Assembly (NCBI RefSeq): GCF_020921035.1
Contig: NC_063152.1
Span: 31,495,903 to 31,559,902 of the forward strand
Source: Rhodamnia argentea
Taxonomy: Eukaryota; Streptophyta; Magnoliopsida; Myrtales; Myrtaceae
Length of the DNA stretch: 64,000 bases
Direction: 5' to 3'
Both the position numbers and the translations under genes were made by a program. Shown piece by piece: positions 11,191-22,016 of the stretch. The stretch's first letter is position 1. Each line of letters starts with the position of its first letter. The notes beneath the pieces are model-generated. The model was not told the DNA's origin and ran no database searches. It saw only the letters and a list, made by a program, of their open reading frames with translations.

Positions 11191-11707
11191 TCGGAGTAAT
11201 CATTAGGGCTCATGCCTACTCGAGCGAAAATTCGAAACCCCGTGTTATTCGAAAAGGAACAAGAGAAAATATTGCATTGCTCGTGTTTGATTGATCGTCT
11301 CAAAGGGAAGGGCCATGTGAAAATAAGTTTCAACTTTGCAGTCTTTGCTTCTATACAAGATGCGGTTAAAGATAAGTAATTAGCTCATGGCATTACATGA
11401 TTTTGATATAGGAAGATACTAACTTAGTTCATTAAGTTACGCAATAAACTCTGGTTGGACTCTTTAAGTACCACCCTTTTATCTAGAGATTGGTTAGTTC
11501 CATCGAAAAATAAATTATTTGAAAAATATTTTATTCATAATGATTATTCGTATTGCTTATAAAAATGAATAAAAGTGACTACTATATAGCGAAAAATTAG
11601 AAGTGGCATTGGATTCATTTCATAGTTGTAGAGTCCTTTCTCTAGGAGGTCAACATCAAAACAGCTAACTTTTTTTTTTTCCAACGCCGTGACTTATAGT
11701 TGCCAAC

Positions 11708-12222
11708 TGAAAAAAATACAAAAAAAAAAAAAGCTCCAAATCTATTGCACTGTATCAATTCAGTCATAAAATTTTCAATTATATTAATTGAGTCCTAAAC
11801 CTTTTGACAATTTGTCAATGTAGTCCATCCGACTAGTTCTGGCCGGAAATCGGCGACATGGATGTCGACCGTTTGCGTGCACGACCAGCACCAATGCAAA
11901 TAAAATTTACAATTTGTTATTTTTTCTAAATTTTTAAATAGAATATTTTTTTTTTTGTTTTTTTTTCTCTCCGAGCTGGCAAGAAAAGAGAAAAAAAAGT
12001 AATAGAAATTTTAAAAAAATTCAAATATTTATCCACGTTAGCGTCGCCATATCACGTAGGACGGTCATCGTCCATGTCAATGATTTCCGGTCAAAATTGG
12101 CCGGATAGACTACATTCGTAAATTGGCAAAAGATTGATGACTCAATTGGTACAATCGAAAAGTTTAAGACTGAATTAACATAAATGTAAAAAGTTTAGAA
12201 TTTTTCTTTTTTTGGGTACTTC
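11708..12222. mobile_element. MULE family A copy
   Basis: The left arm has TCAATTCAGTCATAAAATTT and GAGTCCTAAACCTTT. The right arm has the inverted counterparts (GACTCAATTGGTAC, GACTGAATTAACA). The centre is a poly-T/A tract beside TCTCCGAGCTGGC. The ends are eroded. Confidence 0.6.
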
Positions 12223-13104
12223 CTCCTTTGCCAAACTTGCATCAATTATTTATCTGGGGAAACGCTTCCGTTGGTGCAGTCTGCACAGTCCAATTCTCTG
12301 AATTAGTAGACCAGACCCAAAAAAAAAAAAAAGGACTAGATTATTTTTTTTACCACAAATTAAGCCCCCATTAAGTCGCACATCTCAGAAAGATTCAACA
12401 TCCACGAGCCAAATCCACGGAACTTCCCGACTAATCTTCTTTATATGTCGAGTCAAAAATGTCCATTGCTAAGTTGGCGACAATGCAGGCACCATACATC
12501 GATGTCATTCCACAAAGCTAGAGGAACTAGTCCTTAAGCTGCTTCGTCCGAGACCTTGTCCGGACCTCGTGATCCTTCAGACGTAAAATATTTAGAAAGT
12601 ATTTCCCATCATCAGAGAAGAAAAATATATGATGGTAACTAGGGAGGGTGATGGTGGAGAAGATAGACCCCCATGTCATTTTTGGATATAATAGAGTCAT
12701 GCTCCTGAGGTGCATATTTAGATCTTTGGCTCCTACGTGATTGACCTATACTTCACATAGTATCTTTCAACCGACTTGTCGACCACGTACCCTTGGTTGA
12801 AAAACACTTTTAAATGAAAATGATAAAATTTTAGAGAAAAAAAAAACAAGAAACCTAGCGTGCTAACGTGTATGGTCACTAATGCATCGAGGATGAAAAG
12901 GTGTGGCTGAATGGACGATGTCCCGTCAGTATTTCACGCATTATTAGTTTATTTATGCCATAATGACGGATAAATTAATAAAGAATTGTTTGTTTATGCC
13001 AGGCAGAGACATAAACTACGACATATATGCACATGTTATACCCCCAATTCAGAAACTCACCATATACAAAAAACGAAAATCTTGAAGACCCTTCAAAGTT
13101 CAAA
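12223..13104. other. Region downstream of MIR399, nothing else recognised
   Basis: No convincing ORF. The 3' part of the MIR399 primary transcript probably extends into this stretch. Confidence 0.35.
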
Positions 13105-13255
13105 TCGTATTAAGCAGAAGCAGTCATAGGACAACTCTCCTTTGGCAAGTCGTCGAGATGATTGGGAAGGCCTTCACTTCTCCATCATCATCGTCATCAT
13201 CGATGCATGTTGCCACCGAAGAGCTGCCCTAAAACTGATTTGCTTAGTGGGTATT
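13105..13255 (-). ncRNA. MIR399: MIR399 precursor hairpin
   Basis: On the minus strand the 3' arm at 13127-13147 begins TGCCAAAGGAGAGTTG and ends TCCTA. It differs from the common miR399 TGCCAAAGGAGAGTTGCCC form only near its 3' end. The 5' arm (about 13210-13237) holds the partner with AGGGCAGCTCTTCGG. Paired base by base, the 28-nt stem has 21 Watson-Crick pairs, 4 G:U wobbles and 3 mismatches, and the TAAGCA/TGCTTA flanks extend it. The loop is about 60 nt. The mature strand lies on the 3' arm, as is usual for miR399. miR399 cuts or represses PHO2/UBC24 mRNA during phosphate starvation, de-repressing PHT1 and PHO1. The overlapping 71-codon frame at 13197-13412 (-) is probably not coding. 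Confidence 0.93.
13127..13147 (-). ncRNA. miR399: Mature miR399
   Basis: 21 nt starting TGCCAAAGGAGAGTT (seed and centre identical to miR399b/c-type members). Nucleotide 17 (C to T) and the last base (A) differ from the usual GCCCTG end. Small-RNA ends are inferred by homology. Confidence 0.88.
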
Positions 13256-13351
13256 TACCTTCATTCGAAAGCTTCGACTTTGACTTCTTCTTCTGCTTCT
13301 TCTCCTCTTTAGCCCTTCTCTTGGTTTGTAATGAAAGGACATTTGAAGATG

Positions 13352-13359
13352 TATTTATA
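13352..13359 (-). promoter_or_regulatory. TATA box of MIR399
   Basis: TATAAATA on the minus strand, in the context CCCCTATAAATACATC, about 115 bp before the 5' arm of the hairpin. It predicts a transcript start near 13325. Confidence 0.75.
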
Positions 13360-13408
13360 GGGGTCTCTTTTGTCTGGAGGTTTGATTGAGAGGGTTTGAG
13401 TTCAGATG

Positions 13409-13427
13409 GCATATGCCATGGATATCC
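13409..13427 (-). promoter_or_regulatory. Two P1BS (PHR1-binding) motifs
   Basis: GCATATGC (13409-13416) and GGATATCC (13420-13427) both fit GNATATNC. They lie 50-75 bp upstream of the MIR399 TATA box. PHR1-type MYB-CC factors bind this motif in promoters of phosphate-starvation genes, including MIR399 genes. The paired sites at this distance fit starvation induction. Confidence 0.8.
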
Positions 13428-13972
13428 AAATAGCCGAGTGCCTGCTTTCTACGCATTCCCATGCAGGCCGGCTTTCTTTCTTTTTGTCTGAAAATGCTTC
13501 TCATTGGAAAGATATTCTACGTGCCATGATCTAGACCTCTCTCTTCCCTTCACTCCACGTGAGAAAAGTAAAGAGACTATGCCGAAACAAATTGGCGAAA
13601 TCTTACTCAAAGTTGAATTCGATCCTTAAACTTTAGTTCAGATCAAAATTCGAACCTCGTACTCTTTGATTTGGACCAATCTTGTGTTTTTAGCTTATGT
13701 AGCAATCCAACTCGCTCTAGGGAACTCACGCCGGCTGACGTGGAAGTACCAATTTGATCGAAATTACAGTTCAAGAACCAAACTGAAAATAGGCTACGAA
13801 TTACAAGATCAATCTTAACTTTACCCCAAAATTTTTTAAAAAAAATCGAAGAAATAACTACAATGTAGTCGAATCTTACCCATAATTACATATTTCAGTT
13901 TAGTGTTACCAAATAGCACACATTGTCCACACAATTCCCTTGATATAGAAAACGTGCATTCTATGGTAGAAA

Positions 13973-13975
<3 letters not shown>

Positions 13976-14017
<42 letters not shown>
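13976..14017. repeat. (TC)n microsatellite
   Basis: About 20 TC repeats, in the region between the MIR399 promoter and the 3' end of the HOTHEAD-like gene. Confidence 0.95.
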
Positions 14018-14018
<1 letters not shown>

Positions 14019-14489
14019 AATAAGAATTATAAACCATGCATGATGGTGGTTAATTTGTGTGTGTCTACGCAGCAATCCAAAATCCGACCACGTTATTCGT
14101 TAATGTGGCGCCCACCGACCTTGTATTATCATGTCGTTATATCGGTTGATGCTATGCCGCGTCGCAACCCCTCGAATATTCCCCTCGTTCGCGCGACATT
14201 TCAAAGACAATGAAAGGGAGAAAGGGCAAAAAAAAAAAAAAAAAACAAAGCTAGGGCAAGATAATGGCACCATTTTTTTTGCATGTGGAATTTCGGCAGC
14301 GACATCCGGGACATGGAAGCATATCCAACATCATATTCTCTCCAAAAGGGTACGGACAAGAATAAGAATTTGGTAAACAGTATACGAAAAAAAAAATATT
14401 CTGCCCACCAGTTTGAAAGCTGGTGCCTAGTGCGGCTTCATGCTTCTTTTATAATCAGAACGCTTCGATTATGATTTGGTAATGATTTG

Positions 14490-17163
14490 CTAAGACTCTT
14501 CACTTGTGAGCCTCTCGCTCAATATCTTGACCCCCATGTACCTGCACCAAACCATGAAAAATTAACTCCTTTGGAAAACCGAATTTTTTAACCTAGATTT
14601 CGAGAATTTCTCCATCCTCATACGTGGCAAAAATGGTTATTTTCACGACCAGGACTTATCGAACGGACACGCGGGGGCTTGTCCTAATGCCGTCCGTCCA
14701 TGCGCGCGCCGTCTCGACTCGTCGTCGCTCGTGAAAGTTACGTTGTAAATCGAAATGCTTGACGGATGATTAAGTTATTACCTTCCGAGCATCATGACCG
14801 TGGCTTGAGGATTGGTGCCGGGAGAGTGATTGAAGGTGGAGCCGTCGATGACCCTAAGCGCGTCCACGCCCAGGACTCTGTACTCGCTGTCGACGACCAT
14901 CCCGACTTGGCACCCTCCGTGATAGTGCCAAATGGTCATGACCGAGTCCCTGCAAAACTGCTCCACCGACGTCGTCGTGTTCCGGTGCCTCGGCAGTAGG
15001 TTCACCGGCGAGCTCACCGTCAGGTTCAGCAGCGACTCGAACGACATGGCGTCGTACTTGAAGTTGGCGAAGGCCTTGGAGTCGACGACCCTCTCGATGG
15101 TCGAGATCCCCTCGACGCATCTCCGCAGGTCCTCGGGCTCCTGGAAGTAGTTGAAAGTGACGGAGGGGTTGTCGTTCGGGTCGCGACTCCGGAGCTCCAA
15201 GTGGCCCGTGGACACGGGCCCCATTATTTTCTCGAGGATGAATCCGCCTTGGAATGCCGCCTTGTCGAGGCCATTCATGTCCTCTATGGCTTTCGCTAGG
15301 GCTTCTGGAGTTCTCTGTTTTGGCGGCACCGTCGCGAGCTGGCCAATCTACGATAATATACCACAGCAATGTCCTTCGATTGTCAAATAACTCCACGTTA
15401 TAGAAATTATCTTGTGAGTTTAGAGTAATTAGACTAGGAAAATGCATGAGATTCACGTTAAAGAAAATGATTGATCTTTAATTGATTATGTACATCATTT
15501 ATAACTTATGCAAGTGTCCACGAAACATCGTTCGCAATCCTAGACCGCATTGCCCTATCTAAATGAACCCGGTCCAACCTAGGTGCCATCAAGAGCGGCC
15601 CAACGCCCTAGCCTATCAAAACAATACAAGCGATCAAGTACGTATATGCATATATGAAATCTTTACCTTGGGAGAGAACATGCCATAGTCCTTGGTTGGG
15701 GAACCACCGCCGAAGTTCTCACCGCTGGCGGCCTCGATGAAGCTCCCGAAGTGGGTGATCCCGACTACCTGGATCAGTGACACCTCCACCGGGATTGGAG
15801 AGGGGACGAAGACCGCGTTCATCGGGTTGTCGGACATGCCTTGCCCGACCATGGGCTGGTCCACGACCAACGAGATGTTGTGGGCCTGGAGGTGGGCTTT
15901 CGGGCCCAGCCCGCTCAGCATCAGGAGCTGCGGACTTCCGAGTGCTCCGGCCGAGACGATGATCTCGTTCTTGGGCCCTTGGCTGAGGTAGGCCCTGTGC
16001 TTGGCCCCTGTCGAGTCCCTGAAGACCACTCCATGGGCCACGGGCCTCGGCGTTCCTGTTTAGTGAGCAGTTCGAGGAAATAGGTTGTGCCCCTTTTGTA
16101 AGAACTAGCAATTATTGTGGCCCATAAATGAAAAATGGTGATTCCAATCACCTTTAAACAGCTTCAACATCTCTAATCTCAATCATAAAATTCCTCCTTC
16201 ACTAATGTTTTTCCAGTGACAAAGAACACGTACCTTTCCTCTTGAAAAGGATCTTATGCACGGAAGCGTAGAGGAGGACGGTGACGCCTTTAGGATTGGC
16301 GTACTCCAGCAAGTCGGCGGCGGTGTGCCGACGGCCTAATTGGTCGAATATGGTGCCACCCACCTTAGTCCCGGAAATGTGGTCATAGGTAAAGCCATTG
16401 TTGGGAACCACGCCGATTTCTAGCAGCCCGTCCCTCACCGCCGACTGCCATTGCTGTATCTTGGGCTCGAAAGCCACCAGCCTCTCCACCCATGCGTACG
16501 ACTCATTCACCAGTTTCCTATTCCACCCGACATCCCTATCGCCGACGAAAATGTCAATGATAATTTCTCAATGCACCGGCTATTCTCGTGATCTATCTAA
16601 TAAATAATTTGAAAACCGAATATTTTTTTTTTATTAAACATGTTTTACAAGCGGGGCACTAGACCCTAAAAACAAAAATAAGTGAAAGGCAAATGCATAA
16701 GAGTTACACTTCACCACCTACCTCACATATTCAGGAGCGGCGCGTGAGTAGAACCCGGCGTTCAGGCAACTTGCACCACCCAGCACTCGTGCACGTGCGT
16801 TGATGACACCGTCCTCGGAGATGAAACGCTGCGATGGAGAGGACAGGGAGAGGTCCGAGAGCGGCGCTCCGAAGGCTTCCAAGTCGGTGATGTTCGGGTT
16901 CCCGTAGGGCGAGCCGCCTCTCTCCAGGAGCAACACGGAGGCGTTTTGAGAAAGGGTCGCCGCTAACGGGCAGCCGGCGGTGCCGCCGCCGATGACGATG
17001 TAGTCATAGTACGAGACTAGCGGCGCCAATGTGGCGTTGCGCATGAAGCTATAGGTCCGAGTCGGGATGGCTGGAGAGAGAGACAGAGAGAAAAAAAAAT
17101 TTGGTGTGGAAATTATGAAGTAAAATCCACATTTTTTTTTACCAATGAAAGCATGCATGGTCG

Positions 17164-17242
<79 letters not shown>

Positions 17243-18463
17243 TTTTGAGGTAGAACACGAAGAGATGAGAAATCGTTGGCGCATCTATCATTGCAATCCA
17301 CATCAAGTCCATGACAACCACAGCTTTGCTTTTGGCCCGGTCAACAACCGTGTCAAGAAATTTCTCAGGCAAAAACTGATGATGAGGGCCGAGGATGATT
17401 AATGCAAGACAATGAAAAAACGAACGGAAAGGAAAGTTGCATGTGCCTTCTTTAAGGGAAGAACATTACACGTCCACCTTCAGCTAAACCCTCTCATAAT
17501 TACAATTAACTCCATCCTCTAACCTAACATGTTATACCTTAAAATGAGAGGAAATCACTCATTTTTTTTCTGACCCAACTGCTATGTAGGTCTCCCTCAT
17601 ATCGTAATCGGGTTGCTAATCTTTCCTCCTCCCTAATAATCATGCACATGGCCCGCGCATAAACTCGTGGTTTTTCGATATTATTCGCGCCGAAAGGGAG
17701 TAACTTTCGTTTTCACTTTGTAAATTTGGAGACAGCATAGAGACGGTATTAGCAGAAGGAAACAAAATGGGGAAATTCTCAAAAAAAAAAAAGTCATAAG
17801 CCTTCTGCATTTTTGCCAATTCAATTCTAAAGATTTTAAATTTGTCGAGTCGGTCCTAAATATTTTTCAACTTTTCTCAATTCAGTCATGTTGGTGCCAA
17901 GAGTAATTACGAGTCAGTTCTGCAGTGCATTGGAGAAATGAAGCAGAAAAGAAAGAGGAGAATGTGATAAACTATTGCAACCACTGCTTCCCTTAAATGA
18001 CTCCATCTGAGCTGCAACAAGTAGGTAGAACCACTCCCAACTTTAACTTCGTCTGCTTGCTACTCTACAATGCCAGAGATCGTATTTCTTCGAGCCTGTT
18101 TATACGGTATCCATATTCGATATCGAGGCTGAATTTAACCTATCCATCCATCCGCTTCACGCGAGTATTATAGACGTGCTTTCTTTTCCCGGTATCTAAG
18201 TTACCTCTACTAGCTGCAAACCTAGGATTGCACGATGACATTGTGTACGTATTTATACGCTCGAACATGGTCTAGGATTGTCCCAGGAAATTAGTATTAT
18301 GGTCTTAACCGAACACTGACTGAGTCGCTTGTGAGGTGAAGCAAGAACAAGAGCGAAAACAGGTGTAAAACAGAGGCGTACCTTCATCCGAAGAACAAGA
18401 TCCGTGAAGGAGGAGAGTTGCTGCAAATGCAGCTCCAAGGAACCTCCAGAACCCAAGAACCAT
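14490..18463 (-). CDS. HTH: HOTHEAD-like GMC oxidoreductase
   Basis: Six exons on the minus strand: 18463-18382, 17070-16722, 16535-16234, 16055-15667, 15347-14782, 14541-14490. All introns are GT-AG and the phases agree. The product is 579 aa, the usual HOTHEAD size. Residues 1-25 are a signal peptide (GFWRFLGAAFAATLLLHGSC). The FAD-binding GGGTAG is at 55-60 and LLLERGGSPYG follows. The GMC catalytic region has WHYHGGCQVG (His near 515/517) and NPQATVMM (Asn near 553). HOTHEAD is thought to oxidise long-chain omega-hydroxy fatty acids for cutin; mandelonitrile lyases are close relatives, so substrate is inferred. The first ATG in frame is 18463. Intron 1 (1.3 kb) holds a (TA)n(TG)n tract and a MULE arm. 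Confidence 0.93.
17166..17239. repeat. Compound (AT)n(GT)n microsatellite in HOTHEAD intron 1
   Basis: About 16 AT units run straight into about 21 GT units. It lies roughly 100 bp upstream of the exon 2 acceptor in gene orientation. Confidence 0.95.
17769..17902. mobile_element. MULE family A arm inside HOTHEAD intron 1
   Basis: GGGGAAATTCTCAAAAAAAA followed by GTCATAAGCC, CAATTCAATTCTAAAG and GTCGGTCCTAAATATT: one arm of the family, with no matching second arm nearby. Confidence 0.5.
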
Positions 18464-19024
18464 GATCGATTTCCCGACGAATTTCCCCAACACAGCCTTG
18501 TGGTGTTTTTTTTCCCCAGAAAACAAGATGGATGACAGACGTCTTTTAAAGGGTGTTGCCGCCGGCCTTCTCTCTCTGGAGAACCTCTCGAGCCAAACAA
18601 GCTTGTGGTGATTCCGGCGAAGAAGGGAAGCCAACCGACCTCGAAGGCGACGAGGGAGCCTGGGATCGAGAGAGGAAATGCAGAAGACGTGATGGGAGGA
18701 AGAAGGAGCAAGGTCGCAAGATGATAAAGTGAACTACTTCTCAAGTGCACTCATATAAATGAAGCTAAAGTTAGATAGGAGATGAATATTCGGGGTGGGG
18801 TCTCCATTAAAATTCATTTTGCTGACTTGGATAGGACACTGCATGGTACTCTAGCATGTGCATTCAAATTGCGGTTGAAAGAGAAAGAAAATGAAATTGG
18901 TAAAAAATGAATAAGAGGTAAAAAACAAGCAGTTAATATCCATAGAACCTGCAGTTGATGAAATCCCCCCCTTTTTTTTTACTAGATTTTGTGTAAACGT
19001 TGGTTGTTCATTAATGAAAGAAAA
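18464..19024 (-). promoter_or_regulatory. HOTHEAD-like gene 5'UTR and promoter region
   Basis: A TATA-like TTATATGA (minus strand, 18753-18759) would place the start near 18725 and give a leader of about 260 nt. There is no ATG in the gene's frame between there and 18463. Confidence 0.45.
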
Positions 19025-19640
19025 GGAAAAATACCAAAAAAGTCATAAACATATTATGTTGGTATCAATTCAGTCTTCAACATTTCAAGTGGATCAATTC
19101 AATCCGGAATATTTTTCACATAGTACCAATTAAGTTCCTTCGACTAATTTATGTTAAAAATTATTGTGGTAGACGCCAACCATCTTACGTGATATGAGTG
19201 GTGCCAACGTGAATAATTTTTTTTCTCTCCTTTTCTTCCATGGTATGTGCCAAGCATGTTGAGCGTTGACCTTTCTTGAGAGAGGATTGCCCTCAGGCGA
19301 GGGTCGGCCTCGTCAGCACTAGCCCTCACCCGGGCAATGCCCAACGAGCCCAACCCTCACTCAATGAGGCCAGCCCTTGCCTACCATGGCCTGTGCTGGT
19401 GCCGGCACAAACCAATGAAAGAAAAGAAAGAAAAGCAAAGAATTTTTAAAAAAAATGTCCATGGTAACGCCAGTCGTGCTAGGTTAGACAAAGGCTTCCA
19501 CGTCGGCAATTTTCAGTATAAATTGGCCGGATGGACTCAATTGGTACTAATATAAAAAAAAAAAAGGTTAGGAACTAAATTGGTCAAATCAAAAGGTTTA
19601 AAACGGCATTGGTACCGATGCACAAAGTGATGACCATACT
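19025..19640. mobile_element. MULE family A copy, right end eroded
   Basis: It starts GGAAAAATACCAAAAAAGTC. The arms TCAATTCAGTC and inverted GGAACTAAATTGG are present. The middle has the GC-rich block (GCGAGGGTCGGCCTC, GAGGCCAGCCCTTGC). The right TIR is not clear. Confidence 0.55.
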
Positions 19641-20540
19641 TTGCACAACCTATGCATGGAAACACCAAGCTTCGATCGTTTTTTCCAATGTGGTATTGGT
19701 TTCGCATGTTCTTTCGATCTCGACACAGTTGGATCGCTTTTGTGATTATCTATCTCTCTATCATGTGGCATAGTCAGATAAAAACTAGTAATGGCGTCTA
19801 GTTTTTTCGTTAAGTGGCCCGAGTTAAAAAGCTGCCCCAGATACAGCGACAAAGACAACGTGTTTCGTCTACTTAAGTCTTACATCTCTAAAGACGAAGC
19901 ATGAGCTTGATCTGAAATCGTGATTATTAACGAGTGCTTATCTCAGCATTCCACGTGTAATCTGAATAATCTCATTTTTGTTTTCTGTTTGTCGGAACAT
20001 TTCAATTTGACAAATTGATTGAGTGACTAATTGAGAAATCATCACGACTTTCAGCGGACTGACTTCTCTGATGAAGTCTCCAATCGACGTCTTGAAAATC
20101 GACACTGTCCTTACAGGAAACGGTGACGGTGTCGGGGACTCGGAAAGAGTTTTAAGGATCGGCAAGACTGGGAGAGACCTCCTCCGATGCAGCTAAACGT
20201 TTTTTTCGTTCCATAAATTTTTCGATCTATTCCCAAACATCAAATCGAAATTCGAATGCTCGAGGAAGAGCCATGTGAAACGATTGAATTTGTGGGAATT
20301 TGGTGTCGGTTTCGATAGGTTGGGAGGGTTCGCGAGGAGGTGTGAAATTTAATGAGAGCCCAACCACTTAACGCGAGGTTGTTCGGCTTCACTAAATACG
20401 ACCCCGATGTGGAGAGAGAGCTCACGAATTCTATTGGCTTTTTTCTGATCGATGGGAATCAATACGGGCCACGATTATGTCTGAGGATATAAAATAGAGA
20501 TGACACGAAGTTATGGGGCAGCTGTTTTTGTTTTTGTTTT
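19641..20540. other. Intergenic, unassigned minus-strand frames
   Basis: A 61-codon minus-strand frame at 20240-20425 is Ser-rich and looks a little like an organelle-targeting peptide. It has no continuation I can support, so no gene is called. Confidence 0.3.
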
Positions 20541-20867
20541 TGAAAAATTATCGAAAGAAAGAGTCTTGAATCTATTGTAATTGTGATAATTCGGTCATGA
20601 ACATTTCATTGATTTGGCAATATAGTCTATCTACCTATAGGACGCCGGAAAGAAGACCGTATCGATGCCCACATGGCTTAAGTAAAATAAAAACGACGTT
20701 ATTTTGACTGAAAAATCATCGGATGGAACCTTAGCAGAAGATAAATATGTCATATAAGTACAAGTTTAGGAATACCGCAAGTATATCACAATGGGCATAG
20801 TTTGGGATTTTTAATGTAAAAAAAATATATTTAAGCATAGTTTGGAGTTTTTTTGGTAGTTTTTCCC
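20541..20867. mobile_element. TIR element related to MULE family A
   Basis: Left TGAAAAATTATCGAAAGAAA; right end, reverse complemented, GGGGAAAAACTACCAAAAAA. The arms contain GATAATTCGGTCATGAAC and periodic TTTAGG/TTTGG motifs. No TSD was found. Confidence 0.5.
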
Positions 20868-22016
20868 CTAATAGATACGCCGATTCTATTTAGTTATCCA
20901 ATAAGTGTCTTCAAACACGCGTCGAATAAGCATCTGTTGTTCGGTCCGTCTGTTTCACGAAAGTCTGCCCGATTTGAAAAGAATTCTTCTTTAAAATGAC
21001 TGTCTGCAATCATGAAAACGCATCGATGAAGATACCTCCATTTTCAACACCAACGTTTTCGACAACCGGGACTAGTTTTCCGTGATAGTAGCTCCTTTTC
21101 CGTCAACTGATTATCGAATTCCCATCCGACGAACGCATCATTATTTCGCAAAGAGGACATGAGACCCCGAGGGAGTGATGGTTGAAAGGTGTGTCGTAGG
21201 TGGGGGGAGTGGGAGAAGAGGTGGTGGTCTGATGTTATGGCCTCTTGCTCCTAATCAAAACCTCCGGTGTTGTTATTAGGTGGAGGCATTTAATTTTTGA
21301 CCGCCCCCCTCCTTCGCTTCCTTATCGGGATAATGCACGGACAGATCGGTGGGCCTAGTGAATACTTCGAACTTTTGGATCTGTCCAGTTCATTCGTCCA
21401 TTGCGTACTTTGGTATCACTTCCCTCGCGAAGAGCAAAACCAGTTAATGCGGCACCAAGGCTCCTCCATGTCCTCTCTCTGTCATGGAGAAATCCACCAC
21501 AATGCCATCCAAAATCCTCTTGAGTTCATCAATTCCACAGTCATTAATAGCCTGAGATTGTAGTTTCGCCATTATTGATCCAACTTCACGACGTCGGGAT
21601 GCAGAACTTGACCGTGCCGTGCATCAATAAGATCCCGTGACGCCGTTTCGTTATTTTTTTTCCTGGCTATTTAATCAATCCAGTACATCTTGCCTCCGTC
21701 ACGGATGCAAACGGCATTAAAACCCACAGAAAGAGTGCGATCTCGCCACTGCCATCGACCTACTTCGGTGATCAAAGCTTGAAAATGGATTGAGAGAGCA
21801 AATAAGTGAGATTATCGGGGGCCCTCTCTACTAAGGGAATGAGCCCGACCGAAAACTTATAAGAATCCCACTCGAGAAAAAGTCGGATCAACCTCATCAC
21901 TTACAGTTTAGAGGACCTATACAGACATTATTGGAGAAGAAAATTGAATAAGAAAGGAAAAAGAGAATAATCATAAGATGGCTTTAGAAGGGAGAATGGC
22001 TACGAGAAGCATGAAC
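20868..22016. other. Intergenic and PHT5 3'UTR
   Basis: Sequence just below 22017 should be the transporter's 3'UTR. An 88-codon plus-strand frame (21297-21563) has no motif I know. Confidence 0.35.

Noticed and set aside
13197..13412. 71-codon minus-strand ORF (Lys-rich)
   Set aside because: It crosses the TATA box, the leader and the 5' arm of the MIR399 hairpin and has no family match; the RNA explains the sequence better.
14560..14575. Second miR399-like word (ACTCCTTTGG)
   Set aside because: Only about ten bases match and no pairing arm is nearby. The similar word at 12224 (CTCCTTTGCC) fails too.
18253..18750. 165-codon minus-strand ORF with a hydrophobic start
   Set aside because: It begins at GTG and is a frame-shifted shadow of the HOTHEAD leader and exon 1.
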